Part shown: piece after piece, positions 29,225 to 38,866 of the stretch | How positions within the stretch are numbered: position 1 is the first letter of the stretch | Layout of the letters: every line of letters begins with the position of its first letter | Origin: Vibrio sp. JC009 | GTDB lineage: Bacteria > Pseudomonadota > Gammaproteobacteria > Enterobacterales > Vibrionaceae | DNA length: 64,000 bases | NCBI RefSeq assembly: GCF_029016485.1 | Contig: NZ_CP092106.1 | Span: 2,728,001-2,792,000 of the forward strand | Direction of reading: 5' to 3' | The notes under the pieces: model-generated | What the model was told of the DNA's origin: nothing | Databases searched by the model: none | What the model saw: only the letters and a program-made list of their open reading frames with translations | Translations under genes and position numbers: made by a program

Positions 29225-32083
29225 CTATTTGGTTATTTCAAGTTGCTCCAGCGGAATACTCAGTTTTTTCAGCTCTGGTAACAGGGACTTCGCATCTCCC
29301 ACAACGATGATCTGATAGTCCTGAGGACGGAACCATTTGGAGGCGATGTCGTCCAGTTGATCTTTTTCAATTTCATCCAGCAACTCGTATCTCTGCTCAA
29401 TGTAGTCTTCATCCAGTGAGTGAACCAGAATGTTTTGCAGTAAACGTGACTTTTTCGAAGGCGTTTCATACTTCAGGGCATCCTGCTGGCCAACCGCAAG
29501 CCTCATATAGTTTAGCTCCTCTGCGGTAAGCCCGTTACCGGCGTAGTTGTCCATCTCCTTAATCAGCTCCTTAATAGCAGCAAGCGTGCTGTCAGCCTTC
29601 ACCTGGGAACTGAATACAATGAGACCGATTTCTCTGTTTGCAGCATGATAACCGCTGGCTCCATAGGTATAGCCTTTGTCTTCGCGCAGATTCTGGTTAA
29701 TACGGCTGTTAAAGTTTCCGGCCAGATTATAGTTCGCAAGACGGGTGAGGTATTGCTCGCCCACAGCATCATAGGGAAGTCCCTGCCGCACAAGCCGGAT
29801 CACACTCTGGGTAGCCTCAGGCTTATCTACCAGATATATTTTCTGCTCCGCCGGAGGGTTAAATAGCTGAGGCTTAAGCAGAGGTGCATCGTGTCCATGC
29901 CAGTTCTCTAAAAATGCCAGTTCCTTTTTAACGGCAGATTTACTGAGGTCTCCCACAACAACAACTTCCGTTCCCTGAGGAGTGTAATTAGTATTGTAGA
30001 AACCGACCACATCTTCCAGAGTGAGAGATTCCAGTGATTCAATGGTTCCCTCGCTTGAGCGGCCATAGACAGAGTCCCCAAACAGCACCTGTCTGGTAGC
30101 CTGAGAAGCCAGCCACAATGGTTTCTGGTGCTCATATATCAAACCTTCAAGAGACTGCTTTTTAAGGCGCTCAAAATCTTCCGCTTTAAACACAGGTTTA
30201 GACAACATCTCATGAGCTATCTCCAGAGTGGCTCTTATATTTTTCCTTAGAGAAGAAACCGTCAGAGTCGTTGTGTAATTGCCCGCACTAAAACTGACAC
30301 TGCTGCCCATCTTATCCAGTTCCGCCTGCAGCTCTTCACTGCTGTGAAGAGGGGTTCCCTCCATCATCATCTCGGCGGTAATGACTGCCAGTCCTTCTTT
30401 TCCTTTCTCAACAAAACGGTTGCCAGCAGGCAATTGGATTCTTACTAATACGGTCGGTATTTCGTTTGATTCTGTGCCTATAACCTCGACGCCGCTATCC
30501 AGATGCAACCTGTAAATATCAGGCATGCTGCCATGTACCGAACCATCAGCCTGGGGCATTACTGAGCGGTCAAAATCGTCCTGAGCTTTGGTGTAATTCA
30601 GATCCTCCTCTGACACTTTTTTATATTCAGGCAAGGTTCTTGGCGGCGTGATAAAGGTCGCCGCTTTAACAGCAAGATCAAGCTTACCTTTAGGTATCAC
30701 ACTCAAGGTAACGCTGTTTTTGTTACTGATATAGGTTTTCCAGACGTTATGAATGGACTGAGGTGTCACAGAACGAATCCTTTCCAGGTTGGCCTGAATA
30801 CGATCCGGCTGCCCATAAAAAGTTTCGTTTGAGGCCAGTTGAGAAACCTTCCCGCTCACACTTTGTAAGGCAAATACAGCGCCCGCTTCAGAGCGCCCGA
30901 TAATCTGATCCAACATTTCCTGATCAGCACCGCTTTGTTCAAACTCTTCCAGTGCAGAAATCAACTCCTGATGCACAGATGTCAGGTTTCCCTCTTCTCC
31001 GGAATCCCCCATTGCGTAGACATAAAAGGCACAGGCCAGTTCTCCACAGTGGTGGAAAGCGCCTGCATCTATCGCTTTCTCTGTTTTAATTAATTGCTGG
31101 TAGAGAACACTATTTTTACCATCGCCTAATATGGTTGCCAATGAATCCAGCGATGGCTGGTTCAGGTCTCCCCTGTAGCCCGTCGGCCACCCTATCATCA
31201 CCATAGGCTGACGAATGCGGTCTTCCAGAGTAATAAAACGGCTCTCAGCAAGAGTCACCGGCATTTTCGGGGCATTTTTCACTTCAGGCCCGCTGGGAAT
31301 GGAGGCAAAGTACTTACTTATCCATTTTAGCGTCTGCTTTTCATTGATATCCCCGCCAATGGTGATAGTGGCGTTGTTCGGGCCATACCAGCGCAGAAAG
31401 AAGGCTTTCAGATCGTTCACATCAACCTGATCCAGATCTTCTACATAGCCAATTGTCTGCCATGAATATGGGTGCCCTTCAGGATACATGGCTTCCGCCA
31501 TCTTCTCCCAGATCAGACCATAGGGACGATTATCATAATTTTGTGCTCGTTCGTTTTTGACTGTAGCCCTCTGAATCTCAAACTTTTTCTGGGATACCGC
31601 GTCAATCAAAAAGCCCATCCGGTCAGATTCAAGCCAGAGCACTTTCTCAAGCTGGTTCGCCGGAATAGTCTGATAATAGTTAGTTCTGTCCTGACTCGTG
31701 GTACCGTTCAGGGAGCCACCGGCTTCGGTTACGATCTTAAAGTGTTCCTGATCCCCGACATGTTCCGAGCCCTGAAACATCATATGCTCATAAAAGTGGG
31801 CAAACCCCGTTCTGCCTGCCTCTTCACGGGCAGAGCCAACATGGTAGGTGACGTCCACATGAACCAGTGGATCAGAGTGATCCGGCGATAAAATAATGGT
31901 CAGGCCATTTTCTAACTGATATTTCGAGTAAGGAATATGAACAGATTCTGAAGAGTCATCCACCTCTTCAATAAGAGTCACACCATCCGGCACACCGGAA
32001 AACATTGCGGGCATGGGTATAGAAGTCTGCGCACAACCATACAACGCAATACAGGAAACCATTCCAAGCCATACCTTTTTCAT
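29225..32083 (-). CDS. M16 (pitrilysin/insulinase) family zinc peptidase, putative lipoprotein
   Basis: 952 residues. A signal peptide ends ALYGCAQT, with a possible lipid-modified C17 (Tyr at -2 is unusual). The inverted zinc motif is H96-F-Y-E99-H100, with the distal Glu expected in the following KMAEAMYPEGHPYSW region. The second half (RFVEKGKEGLAVITAEMMMEGT) lacks HxxEH, the usual non-catalytic M16 half. It likely degrades peptides in the envelope. It starts 9 bases after yqaA and lies upstream of gshA on the same strand. Confidence 0.9.
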   Translation of the reverse strand: MKKVWLGMVSCIALYGCAQTSIPMPAMFSGVPDGVTLIEEVDDSSESVHIPYSKYQLENGLTIILSPDHSDPLVHVDVTYHVGSAREEAGRTGFAHFYEHMMFQGSEHVGDQEHFKIVTEAGGSLNGTTSQDRTNYYQTIPANQLEKVLWLESDRMGFLIDAVSQKKFEIQRATVKNERAQNYDNRPYGLIWEKMAEAMYPEGHPYSWQTIGYVEDLDQVDVNDLKAFFLRWYGPNNATITIGGDINEKQTLKWISKYFASIPSGPEVKNAPKMPVTLAESRFITLEDRIRQPMVMIGWPTGYRGDLNQPSLDSLATILGDGKNSVLYQQLIKTEKAIDAGAFHHCGELACAFYVYAMGDSGEEGNLTSVHQELISALEEFEQSGADQEMLDQIIGRSEAGAVFALQSVSGKVSQLASNETFYGQPDRIQANLERIRSVTPQSIHNVWKTYISNKNSVTLSVIPKGKLDLAVKAATFITPPRTLPEYKKVSEEDLNYTKAQDDFDRSVMPQADGSVHGSMPDIYRLHLDSGVEVIGTESNEIPTVLVRIQLPAGNRFVEKGKEGLAVITAEMMMEGTPLHSSEELQAELDKMGSSVSFSAGNYTTTLTVSSLRKNIRATLEIAHEMLSKPVFKAEDFERLKKQSLEGLIYEHQKPLWLASQATRQVLFGDSVYGRSSEGTIESLESLTLEDVVGFYNTNYTPQGTEVVVVGDLSKSAVKKELAFLENWHGHDAPLLKPQLFNPPAEQKIYLVDKPEATQSVIRLVRQGLPYDAVGEQYLTRLANYNLAGNFNSRINQNLREDKGYTYGASGYHAANREIGLIVFSSQVKADSTLAAIKELIKEMDNYAGNGLTAEELNYMRLAVGQQDALKYETPSKKSRLLQNILVHSLDEDYIEQRYELLDEIEKDQLDDIASKWFRPQDYQIIVVGDAKSLLPELKKLSIPLEQLEITK

Positions 32084-32092
32084 ACTTACTTC

Positions 32093-32533
32093 CTAAAACA
32101 AGCCCAGATAAAGTGCAGCCAGCAGGCTATATCTTAATGCCTTTCCGAGGGCTATCAGAACCAGACAGGGCCAGAATTTCATTCTCAGCCAGCCTGCTGC
32201 AAGACAAAGCGGATCACCGATAACCGGCAACCAGCTAAATAACAAAATAAAATAGCCGTGAGAACGAACCCACTCTATAGCTTTAAGACCATATTTCTCA
32301 TCCTGAGTTCGATTGGGAATCCATATGCCAAGCCAATAGTTAGTGATTCCGCCCAGGGTGTTACCGAGAGTGGATACTAAAACAATAGTACTAACCAGAT
32401 ATTGTTCGAGTGTCAGTGTTGCGACAAGTGTGGCTTCAGAGCCACCGGGAAGGAGAGTTGCACTCAAAAACCCTGAAGAGAACAGAACCCAGAGTGCAGA
32501 CTCACTAAACCAGTGAGAAAAGGTATCGATCAA
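32093..32533 (-). CDS. yqaA: YqaA-type DedA/SNARE-associated membrane protein
   Basis: 146 residues with three to four hydrophobic segments and the family motifs LLPGGSEATLVA, GNTLGGITNYWLG and PVIGDPLCLAAGWLR. YqaA proteins belong to the DedA-related group with a proposed lipid-transport or envelope role. The start overlaps the preceding oxidoreductase gene by 4 bases, so the two are probably coupled. Confidence 0.82.
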   Translation of the reverse strand: MIDTFSHWFSESALWVLFSSGFLSATLLPGGSEATLVATLTLEQYLVSTIVLVSTLGNTLGGITNYWLGIWIPNRTQDEKYGLKAIEWVRSHGYFILLFSWLPVIGDPLCLAAGWLRMKFWPCLVLIALGKALRYSLLAALYLGLF

Positions 32534-33480
32534 TGCTGCATATCAAGAAGGATCTTGCCCCGGGTTCTTCCAGTCTCTACCTGCTTATGTGCCCCGGCAG
32601 CCTCTTTGTAGGAATAGGTGCTCTGCACTTCTGTTTTCAGAAGTCCGACACTCACCATATAGAGCATAGTATCAAGCTGTTCTGGATCCGGCTCTACCAG
32701 CATACCCGTCGCTTCAAAGCCCAGCAATTTCGCTTTCTCACAAATCATTTCAGCTGTAATGGTAGGAACAGTGACCACACGGGCTCCGTCTTTCAGGCAT
32801 TTCAGAGCATCCAGCGCCGCATCGCCACCCACTAAATCAATCAGGACATCAACGTCAGTGAGACGTTCCGATACCGGAGCAAACTGGTAGTTAATAGCGT
32901 GCGCACCTAAAGTAGCAAGGTAATCCAGATTGGCTTCGCTGCAAGTGGTATAAACCTCGGCCTGAGCTGCAACGGCTATCTGCACCGCAAGGTGGCCAAC
33001 ACCGCCGGCACCGGCAAGTATCAGAACCCGGTCACCCGCTTTAACTTCGCCTTTGTTTAAAGCCTGGGCTGCTGTCTGTCCTGCCACCGGCAATACAGCC
33101 GCACCTTCAAGAGTAACCGCATCCGGCACCCGGCTTAGCTGCTCTTCAGGGACACAGATATACTGGCTGTAACCTCCCCCTTCCAGAGGAAAGCCGATAA
33201 GACCGGCGACGTAGTTGTCCTTCTCAAAGCCCTCAACGCCTTCTCCTACCGCTACAACCTTACCGGAAATATCATAACCCGGTGTCCAGGGCAGTTTATC
33301 TTTGTTCTGCTCGGCAGCCCATCCAAGCCCGGCTCTGGTTTTAACATCGATAGGATTGACTCCGGCAAAGAAGACCTTAACCAGCACTTCCCCTTCCTTA
33401 GGCGTCGGAACAGGGCTGCTTTGTATAGCCAGCACATCGGGTTCGCCGAACTTGGTGATTACAACTTGCTTGTTTTCCAT
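32530..33480 (-). CDS. MDR-family NADP-dependent oxidoreductase
   Basis: 316 residues: GroES-like N-terminus (VKVFFAGVNPIDVKTRAG) and a Rossmann domain with LILAGAGGVGHLAVQIAVA. The catalytic zinc ligands of alcohol dehydrogenases are absent, pointing to a zinc-free quinone-oxidoreductase-like enzyme. The substrate is unknown. The SD AGGAAG lies just before ATG, and the 14-copy heptamer array ends 12 bases upstream of the start codon, so leader and perhaps promoter lie in the repeat element. Probably cotranscribed with yqaA and the M16 gene. Confidence 0.87.
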   Translation of the reverse strand: MENKQVVITKFGEPDVLAIQSSPVPTPKEGEVLVKVFFAGVNPIDVKTRAGLGWAAEQNKDKLPWTPGYDISGKVVAVGEGVEGFEKDNYVAGLIGFPLEGGGYSQYICVPEEQLSRVPDAVTLEGAAVLPVAGQTAAQALNKGEVKAGDRVLILAGAGGVGHLAVQIAVAAQAEVYTTCSEANLDYLATLGAHAINYQFAPVSERLTDVDVLIDLVGGDAALDALKCLKDGARVVTVPTITAEMICEKAKLLGFEATGMLVEPDPEQLDTMLYMVSVGLLKTEVQSTYSYKEAAGAHKQVETGRTRGKILLDMQH

Positions 33481-33492
33481 ATCATCTTCCTG

Positions 33493-33711
33493 TATCAGCT
33501 ATCAGCTATCAGCTATCAGCTATCAGCTATCAGCTATCAGCTATCAGCTATCAGCTATCAGCTATCAGCTATCAGCTATCAGCTATCAGCTAAAGATTGG
33601 CAGTCCTCATTAAACTGTCAATAAAAAGCGTTCCGTATTACGCTAAATTCAAACACTAAGTGGAGGTCAAAGCGACCTCCTCTGATAGCTGAAAGCTGAC
33701 GGCTGACAGCT
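33493..33711. repeat. Heptamer-arm element B2 upstream of the MDR gene
   Basis: About 14 copies of TATCAGC (33493-33592), then about 70 bp of unlike sequence, a GGAGGTC/GACCTCC hairpin (33662-33680), then a right arm of degenerate CTGATAG/CTGAAAG/CTGACGG/CTGACAG heptamers (33681-33711). The right arm is an imperfect inverted copy of the left. It occupies most of the oadB-MDR gap (33481-33788). Confidence 0.85.
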
Positions 33712-33741
33712 AAAAAAAGGGATACCCGAAAGCATCCCTTT
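33712..33741 (-). terminator. Terminator after oadB
   Basis: Read on the minus strand, AAAGGGAT pairs with ATCCCTTT and is followed by a run of T. It lies 48 bases after the oadB stop. Confidence 0.88.
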
Positions 33742-33788
33742 GACTATAAACCATTTTCACTGTTTAGGTTAAGTTGCGGTATCTCAAA

Positions 33789-34919
33789 TTAACCAACAAT
33801 TGCCAACAAGATACCCGCTGCAACCGCAGAACCAAGTACACCTGCAACGTTTGGCCCCATTGCATGCATCAGCAGGAAGTTATGCGGGTTCGCCTGAAGA
33901 CCAACCTTATTCACAACACGTGCTGCCATCGGAACCGCAGATACACCTGCCGCACCGATCAGCGGGTTAATATCTTCTTCTGATAGCTTGTTCATTAGTT
34001 TTGCCATCAAAACGCCCGCCGCAGTACCGATACTGAATGCGACTGCACCCAGAGCCAGGATACCTAAGGTTTCAACGTTCAGGAACTTATCTGCCTGAAG
34101 CTTTGAGCCAACACCAAGACCAAGGAAGATGGTCACAATATTGATAAGCTCATTTTGCGCAGTTTTGGAAAGACGCTCAACCACACCAGCTTCACGCATC
34201 AGGTTACCCAGACAGAACATACCAACCAGAGGTGTTGCAGGTGGCAGGAACAGAATAGCCATTCCCAACACAAGAAGCGGGAACAGAATCTTCTCCACTT
34301 TACCCACATGACGCAGCTGAGCCATCTGGATCTTGCGTTCCTCTTCACTGGTCAGGGCTTTCATGATTGGTGGCTGGATAATAGGTACCAGAGCCATGTA
34401 GCTGTATGCGGCTACCGCGATTGCACCCAGCAGATCCGGAGATAGCTGACTGGACAGGAAGATAGCCGTTGGACCATCTGCGCCACCGATAATTGCTATC
34501 GAAGAGGCATCCGCCAGTGAAAACTCCATTCCCGGAATAAAGTTAAGCAGGATTGCTCCAAACAGAGTAACAAAAATACCAAACTGTGCAGCGGCACCCA
34601 GCCACAAGGTTTTAGGGTTTGCGATAAGCGCACCAAAGTCCGTCATCGCACCAACACCCATGAAGATCAACAGAGGGAATATCCCTGTTTCGATCCCGGC
34701 ATGGTATACGTAGTAAAGCACGCCACCTTCATCGGTAAAACCAGCTCCCGGAATGTTCGCCAGTATCGCACCAAAACCAATTGGCAACAGAAGCAAAGGC
34801 TCAAAGCCTTTGCGTATCGCTAAGAACAGGAGCAAACAGCCAACCAGGATCATGGCGATCTGGCCAAACTCAAAGTTAGCTATCCCTGTCTCAGACCAAA
34901 GAATCGATAAACCTTCCAT
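33789..34919 (-). CDS. oadB: Oxaloacetate decarboxylase beta subunit, sodium pump
   Basis: 376 residues, highly hydrophobic, with the OadB segments [27 protein letters not shown] (Asp in a GGADGPT loop) and [21 protein letters not shown]. It couples decarboxylation of carboxybiotin to sodium export across the inner membrane. It lies 9 bases after oadA and before a strong terminator. Confidence 0.95.
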   Translation of the reverse strand: MEGLSILWSETGIANFEFGQIAMILVGCLLLFLAIRKGFEPLLLLPIGFGAILANIPGAGFTDEGGVLYYVYHAGIETGIFPLLIFMGVGAMTDFGALIANPKTLWLGAAAQFGIFVTLFGAILLNFIPGMEFSLADASSIAIIGGADGPTAIFLSSQLSPDLLGAIAVAAYSYMALVPIIQPPIMKALTSEEERKIQMAQLRHVGKVEKILFPLLVLGMAILFLPPATPLVGMFCLGNLMREAGVVERLSKTAQNELINIVTIFLGLGVGSKLQADKFLNVETLGILALGAVAFSIGTAAGVLMAKLMNKLSEEDINPLIGAAGVSAVPMAARVVNKVGLQANPHNFLLMHAMGPNVAGVLGSAVAAGILLAIVG

Positions 34920-34928
34920 GATTCTCCC

Positions 34929-36728
34929 TTATGCCAGACTTAATAGCGGAGCACCTACCACTACAGAGTCGCCTTCTTTAACCTGAACATCTGCAACAGT
35001 ACCTGCGCGGGTTGCACGAACTTCTGTTTCCATCTTCATCGCTTCAAGAATCAGAAGAACATCGCCTTCAGCTACCTGAGCACCAGACTGTACGTTAACT
35101 TTGAAGATAGTCCCTGCCAGTGGAGCCGGAACCGCTTCAGCATTACCAGCAGGAGCCGGTGCCGGAGCAGCCGCTTGCTGAGCTGGAGCCGCAGCAGGAG
35201 TCACTGATGTCAGTTGTCCCTGAGGACCCACTTCCACATCATAAACCTGACCGTCAACCTTAACGCTGTAAGTTTCAATGCCACCGGCAGCCTGAGGTGC
35301 AGCGGCAGGAGCCGGAGCAGTTGGAGCTGGCTCTGTACCTGGTGCAGGTTCAAATGCATCCGGGTTGCCACGGTTTTTCAGGAACTTCAGACCAACCTGA
35401 GGGAACAGTGCATAGGTCAGAACGTCATCCACTGTGTCTTCTGCCAGAGAGATACCATCGGATTTTGCTTTTTCCAGAAGATCCGTTGTCAGTGCATCCA
35501 GTTCGTCTTCTAAAAGATCAGCCGGACGGCAAGTGATTGGATCTTTACCTTCCAGAACGCGAGCCTGAAGATCTTTATCAACTTCAGCCGGAGCAGCGCC
35601 GTATTCACCTTTCAGAACACCAGCGGTTTCTTTAGTGATGCTCTTATAGCGCTCGCCTGTCAGAACGTTGATTACCGCCTGAGTACCCACGATCTGTGAC
35701 GTTGGTGTTACCAGAGGGATGTAACCAAGGTCCTTACGAACGCGTGGGATCTCTTCCAGCACCTCATCGATACGGTCTGCAGCACCCTGCTCTTTTAGCT
35801 GACCTTCCATGTTTGTCAGCATACCGCCAGGTACCTGAGCAATCAGGATTCGTGAATCAACACCTTTCAGAGCGCCTTCCCACTTAGCGTACTTCTTACG
35901 TACTTCACGGAAATAGGCAGCAATCGGCTCAATTTCATTTAGTTTCAGGCCGGTATCGCGCTCAGTGCCTTCCAGCATAGCAACCACAGTTTCTGTTGGA
36001 GTGTGGCCGTAAGTCTGACTCATTGAAGAGATAGAGGTATCAAGAATATCCAGGCCAGACTCAACCGCTTTAACCGCTGTGGCAGTAGAAAGACCGGTTG
36101 TCGCGTGACAGTGAAGCGCAAGTGGCACATCACAAGAGGCTTTAATACGGGTAATCAGCTCTTCAGCTTCATACGGCTTAAGAAGGCCTGACATATCTTT
36201 AATACACAGAGAGTGACAGCCAAGATCTTCAAGGCGCTTAGCCAGATCAACCCAGGTATCGGCATTGTGAACCGGGCTGGTTGTGTAAGAAAGCGTACCC
36301 TGAGCGTGGGCGCCAACATCAATGGCTGACTTAACCGCTTTCTGGAAGTTACGCACATCGTTCATCGCATCGAAGATACGGAAAACGTCCATACCGTTCT
36401 TATGTGCACGCTCTACAAATTTTTCTACAACATCGTCGCCATAGTGGCGGTAGCCCAGCAGGTTCTGACCACGAAGCAGCATCTGCATCGGGGTATTTGG
36501 CATCGCCTTTTTCAGTTCACGCAGGCGCTCCCACGGGTCTTCGCCTAAGAAACGAATACATGAATCGAACGTCGCCCCGCCCCATGTCTCCAGTGACCAG
36601 TAGCCAACTTTATCCAGCTCGGCCGCAATCGGTAACATATCTTCGATACGCATACGGGTAGCGAACAGCGATTGGTGGGCGTCGCGTAGTACTACGTCGG
36701 TAATAGCAAGTGGTTTAGACATGCTCAT
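34929..36728 (-). CDS. oadA: Oxaloacetate decarboxylase alpha subunit, biotin protein
   Basis: 599 residues. N-terminal carboxyltransferase TIM barrel ([37 protein letters not shown]), then an Ala/Pro-rich linker, then a C-terminal biotinyl domain with the lysine in [13 protein letters not shown]. It transfers CO2 from oxaloacetate to biotin. Second gene of oadGAB. Confidence 0.96.
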   Translation of the reverse strand: MSMSKPLAITDVVLRDAHQSLFATRMRIEDMLPIAAELDKVGYWSLETWGGATFDSCIRFLGEDPWERLRELKKAMPNTPMQMLLRGQNLLGYRHYGDDVVEKFVERAHKNGMDVFRIFDAMNDVRNFQKAVKSAIDVGAHAQGTLSYTTSPVHNADTWVDLAKRLEDLGCHSLCIKDMSGLLKPYEAEELITRIKASCDVPLALHCHATTGLSTATAVKAVESGLDILDTSISSMSQTYGHTPTETVVAMLEGTERDTGLKLNEIEPIAAYFREVRKKYAKWEGALKGVDSRILIAQVPGGMLTNMEGQLKEQGAADRIDEVLEEIPRVRKDLGYIPLVTPTSQIVGTQAVINVLTGERYKSITKETAGVLKGEYGAAPAEVDKDLQARVLEGKDPITCRPADLLEDELDALTTDLLEKAKSDGISLAEDTVDDVLTYALFPQVGLKFLKNRGNPDAFEPAPGTEPAPTAPAPAAAPQAAGGIETYSVKVDGQVYDVEVGPQGQLTSVTPAAAPAQQAAAPAPAPAGNAEAVPAPLAGTIFKVNVQSGAQVAEGDVLLILEAMKMETEVRATRAGTVADVQVKEGDSVVVGAPLLSLA

Positions 36729-36754
36729 AAACTCCTTTTATCCATGCTCAAAGG

Positions 36755-37012
36755 CTACTTTTTAGTCTCAGAGTTGCGGTACTTATGTACAGCAGCAGAA
36801 ATCGCTGCAACAACCTGAGGGCTAACAGTAGACGATGTTGATTGAGTGTTTTGATTTTGAATTGGTGCAATCGGCTGAGGTACCTCCTGAGGTACAATTC
36901 TGGACATCAACCGAACCAGGTATACGAGAATAGTTAGAAAAACAAAAACAACGCCCATGCCTGTGATCATCAGCGAGGCTGCTTGTCCTAATAAACTTCC
37001 AATATCTGTCAT
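36755..37012 (-). CDS. oadG: Oxaloacetate decarboxylase gamma subunit
   Basis: 85 residues from ATG at 37012, preceded by AAGGAAG. One transmembrane helix (LMITGMGVVFVFLTILVYLVRL) and a polar tail rich in Pro, Gln and Ser, typical of the small OadG anchor that assembles the alpha and beta subunits. An upstream in-frame Met adds 17 residues of promoter-side sequence and is not favoured. First gene of oadGAB. Confidence 0.9.
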   Translation of the reverse strand: MTDIGSLLGQAASLMITGMGVVFVFLTILVYLVRLMSRIVPQEVPQPIAPIQNQNTQSTSSTVSPQVVAAISAAVHKYRNSETKK

Positions 37013-37087
37013 TATGCTTCCTTTCTTGTCATCCTGACAAAATGCCAAGTCCGAAAAATCCAAGCAACGAACTTAGCGCGGCTTAGG

Positions 37088-37115
37088 ATTATCTCGTTTC
37101 AACTACAATTGTCAA
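37088..37115 (-). promoter_or_regulatory. Putative sigma-70 promoter of oadGAB
   Basis: The minus strand has TTGACA, 16 bp, then GATAAT, about 75 bases upstream of the oadG start. The remaining upstream sequence (37116-37392) is AT-rich with no recognisable feature. Confidence 0.55.
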
Positions 37116-37392
37116 TTTGGTTTACAGGTGTATGAAAGATAACACACAAATTTAACGCTGCTTTTATATAAATAATGAGAATAAGCTTTATATATGCCTG
37201 ATTTCAGACTATTTAACTGGGCGTTATAGCTAACTTAAGTCAATATTCAGAAAATTAATGCGATACAGGTAATAAAACTCGAATATTGAGTTACGAAATA
37301 GCCAGTTGCGAATCTTTAGTTACAAATATAAGAACAAAATGTTAAGAATTGATTTTACAACTTCGGGAAATGTATTGGTCAGGAGCGAGATC

Positions 37393-37420
37393 AAAAAAGC
37401 CCCGCAAATGCGAGGCTTTA
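37393..37420 (-). terminator. Terminator of the tRNA array
   Basis: On the minus strand, AAAGCCTCGC-ATTT-GCGGGGCTTT followed by T-run, a few bases after the last tRNA-Arg. Confidence 0.9.
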
Positions 37421-37428
37421 TTAAAGAA

Positions 37429-37505
37429 TGGCGCGCTCGGAAGGATTCGAACCTTCGACCGCCTGGTTCGTAGCCAGGTACTCTATCCAGCTGAGCTACG
37501 AGCGC
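37429..37505 (-). tRNA. tRNA-Arg(ACG), copy 6 in transcription order
   Basis: 77 nt with encoded CCA; acceptor GCGCTCG/CGAGCGC, anticodon loop CTACGAA, T arm GGTTCGAATCC. Identical in sequence to the other five Arg copies as far as read. Confidence 0.97.
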
Positions 37506-37540
37506 GCAGTATCTGTTTGTGACATCTAAATGCGAAAGAA

Positions 37541-37617
37541 TGGCGCGCTCGGAAGGATTCGAACCTTCGACCGCCTGGTTCGTAGCCAGGTACTCTATCC
37601 AGCTGAGCTACGAGCGC
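37541..37617 (-). tRNA. tRNA-Arg(ACG), copy 5
   Basis: 77 nt, same sequence as the neighbouring copies, CCA encoded. Its flanking spacers are almost identical to each other. Confidence 0.97.
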
Positions 37618-37651
37618 GCAGTATCTGTTTTGACATCTAAATGTGAAAGAA

Positions 37652-37728
37652 TGGCGCGCTCGGAAGGATTCGAACCTTCGACCGCCTGGTTCGTAGCCAG
37701 GTACTCTATCCAGCTGAGCTACGAGCGC
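37652..37728 (-). tRNA. tRNA-Arg(ACG), copy 4
   Basis: 77 nt, anticodon ACG, CCA encoded, same cloverleaf as the other Arg copies. Confidence 0.97.
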
Positions 37729-37772
37729 GCAGAAATTCTTTTTTTTAAGAACCTAATAAAGAGAGTAGAAAA

Positions 37773-37849
37773 TGGCGCGCTCGGAAGGATTCGAACCTTC
37801 GACCGCCTGGTTCGTAGCCAGGTACTCTATCCAGCTGAGCTACGAGCGC
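37773..37849 (-). tRNA. tRNA-Arg(ACG), copy 3
   Basis: 77 nt, anticodon ACG, CCA encoded. The flank on its 5' side differs from copies 4-6. Confidence 0.97.
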
Positions 37850-37895
37850 ACTTGGGATATTTTCTATAATCTGTTGATTACGTTCTTTCAAATTA

Positions 37896-37972
37896 TGGCG
37901 CGCTCGGAAGGATTCGAACCTTCGACCGCCTGGTTCGTAGCCAGGTACTCTATCCAGCTGAGCTACGAGCGC
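37896..37972 (-). tRNA. tRNA-Arg(ACG), copy 2
   Basis: 77 nt, anticodon ACG, CCA encoded. Confidence 0.97.
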
Positions 37973-38068
37973 GCAAGGGCGTGAACTATATCACAGTTTC
38001 ATTATTTTGAAACAAAAAAATGGCCTCAATTGACCACTTTTTTTCAACCTATTGATAAATAGGTTAAA

Positions 38069-38161
38069 TGGCGGTGAGGGAGGGATTCGAACCCTCGATA
38101 CGGCTACAAACCGTATACTCCCTTAGCAGGGGAGCGCCTTCAGCCTCTCGGCCACCTCACC
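38069..38161 (-). tRNA. tRNA-Ser(GCT), copy 2
   Basis: 93 nt with a long variable arm (TATACGG...CCGTA), anticodon loop CTGCTAA and encoded CCA. Decodes AGC/AGU. Confidence 0.97.
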
Positions 38162-38173
38162 TTTTTTATAGAA

Positions 38174-38250
38174 TGGCGCGCTCGGAAGGATTCGAACCTT
38201 CGACCGCCTGGTTCGTAGCCAGGTACTCTATCCAGCTGAGCTACGAGCGC
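38174..38250 (-). tRNA. tRNA-Arg(ACG), copy 1
   Basis: 77 nt, between the two tRNA-Ser genes; anticodon ACG, CCA encoded. Confidence 0.97.
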
Positions 38251-38276
38251 GTCGTTTCTATAATGCTTGCAAGAAA

Positions 38277-38369
38277 TGGCGGTGAGGGAGGGATTCGAAC
38301 CCTCGATACGGCTACAAACCGTATACTCCCTTAGCAGGGGAGCGCCTTCAGCCTCTCGGCCACCTCACC
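38277..38369 (-). tRNA. tRNA-Ser(GCT), copy 1, first gene of the array
   Basis: 93 nt, same sequence as the other tRNA-Ser. It lies just downstream of a strong promoter. Confidence 0.97.
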
Positions 38370-38384
38370 ATCTTGCGGACGCAC

Positions 38385-38412
38385 ATATTACGATTTACCA
38401 AAAATATGTCAA
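38385..38412 (-). promoter_or_regulatory. Promoter of the tRNA array
   Basis: On the minus strand TTGACA, 16 bp, TAATAT, followed by a GC-rich stretch GTGCGTCCGC before the first tRNA. A GC-rich discriminator is typical of stringently controlled stable-RNA promoters. Confidence 0.75.
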
Positions 38413-38529
38413 TGACTTTCTGGCATTAAATCAGTAAAAAATGTGCAATAGAACAGGAATCAACCAAAAGAGTTAAAAATATAATAAAAACCAACTCTTC
38501 CGGCTAAAAACCAGACAGATTTTCCAGAC

Positions 38530-38560
38530 AAAAAAGGCCAGTAGTCATTACCAGCCTTTA
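38530..38560 (-). terminator. Terminator after csrA
   Basis: On the minus strand AAAGGCTGGTA / TACTGGCCTTT with one wobble pair, followed by T-run, 8 bases after the csrA stop. Confidence 0.82.
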
Positions 38561-38567
38561 TCAATTA

Positions 38568-38765
38568 TTAGTAGTTCCCTGAACCAGAACTACCTGTGCC
38601 CTTCTCGGCCTGTATGCGCATATAAATTTCTTCGCGGTGTACTGACACTTCTTTAGGCGCGTTAACACCTATGCGTACCTGGTTTCCCTTAACACCCAAA
38701 ACCGTAACGGTAACTTCATCACCAATCATTAATGTTTCGCCAACACGGCGAGTCAAAATCAGCAT
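38568..38765 (-). CDS. csrA: Carbon storage regulator CsrA
   Basis: 65 residues, [22 protein letters not shown] then [26 protein letters not shown], the complete CsrA/RsmA fold. It binds GGA motifs in mRNA leaders and controls carbon flow, motility and, in vibrios, quorum sensing. Flanked by lysC upstream and a tRNA array downstream. The C-terminus is a Gly/Ser tail. Confidence 0.98.
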   Translation of the reverse strand: MLILTRRVGETLMIGDEVTVTVLGVKGNQVRIGVNAPKEVSVHREEIYMRIQAEKGTGSSGSGNY

Positions 38766-38866
38766 TCTTCTACTCCTTGAGTAATCTCTGGACTATCTTT
38801 TTTTGCTTGTTATCCAACAATAAAAACAAGTTCTTATACTAGCTTTATAGTGTAGTGCATATATCG

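Noticed and set aside
33493..33592. Possible CRISPR array
   Set aside because: The unit is a 7-bp direct tandem repeat without spacers and no cas genes are present.
37519..38334. Plus-strand frames such as MARSEGFEPSTAWFVARY
   Set aside because: These are antisense translations of the tRNA-Arg and tRNA-Ser genes, a well-known annotation artefact.
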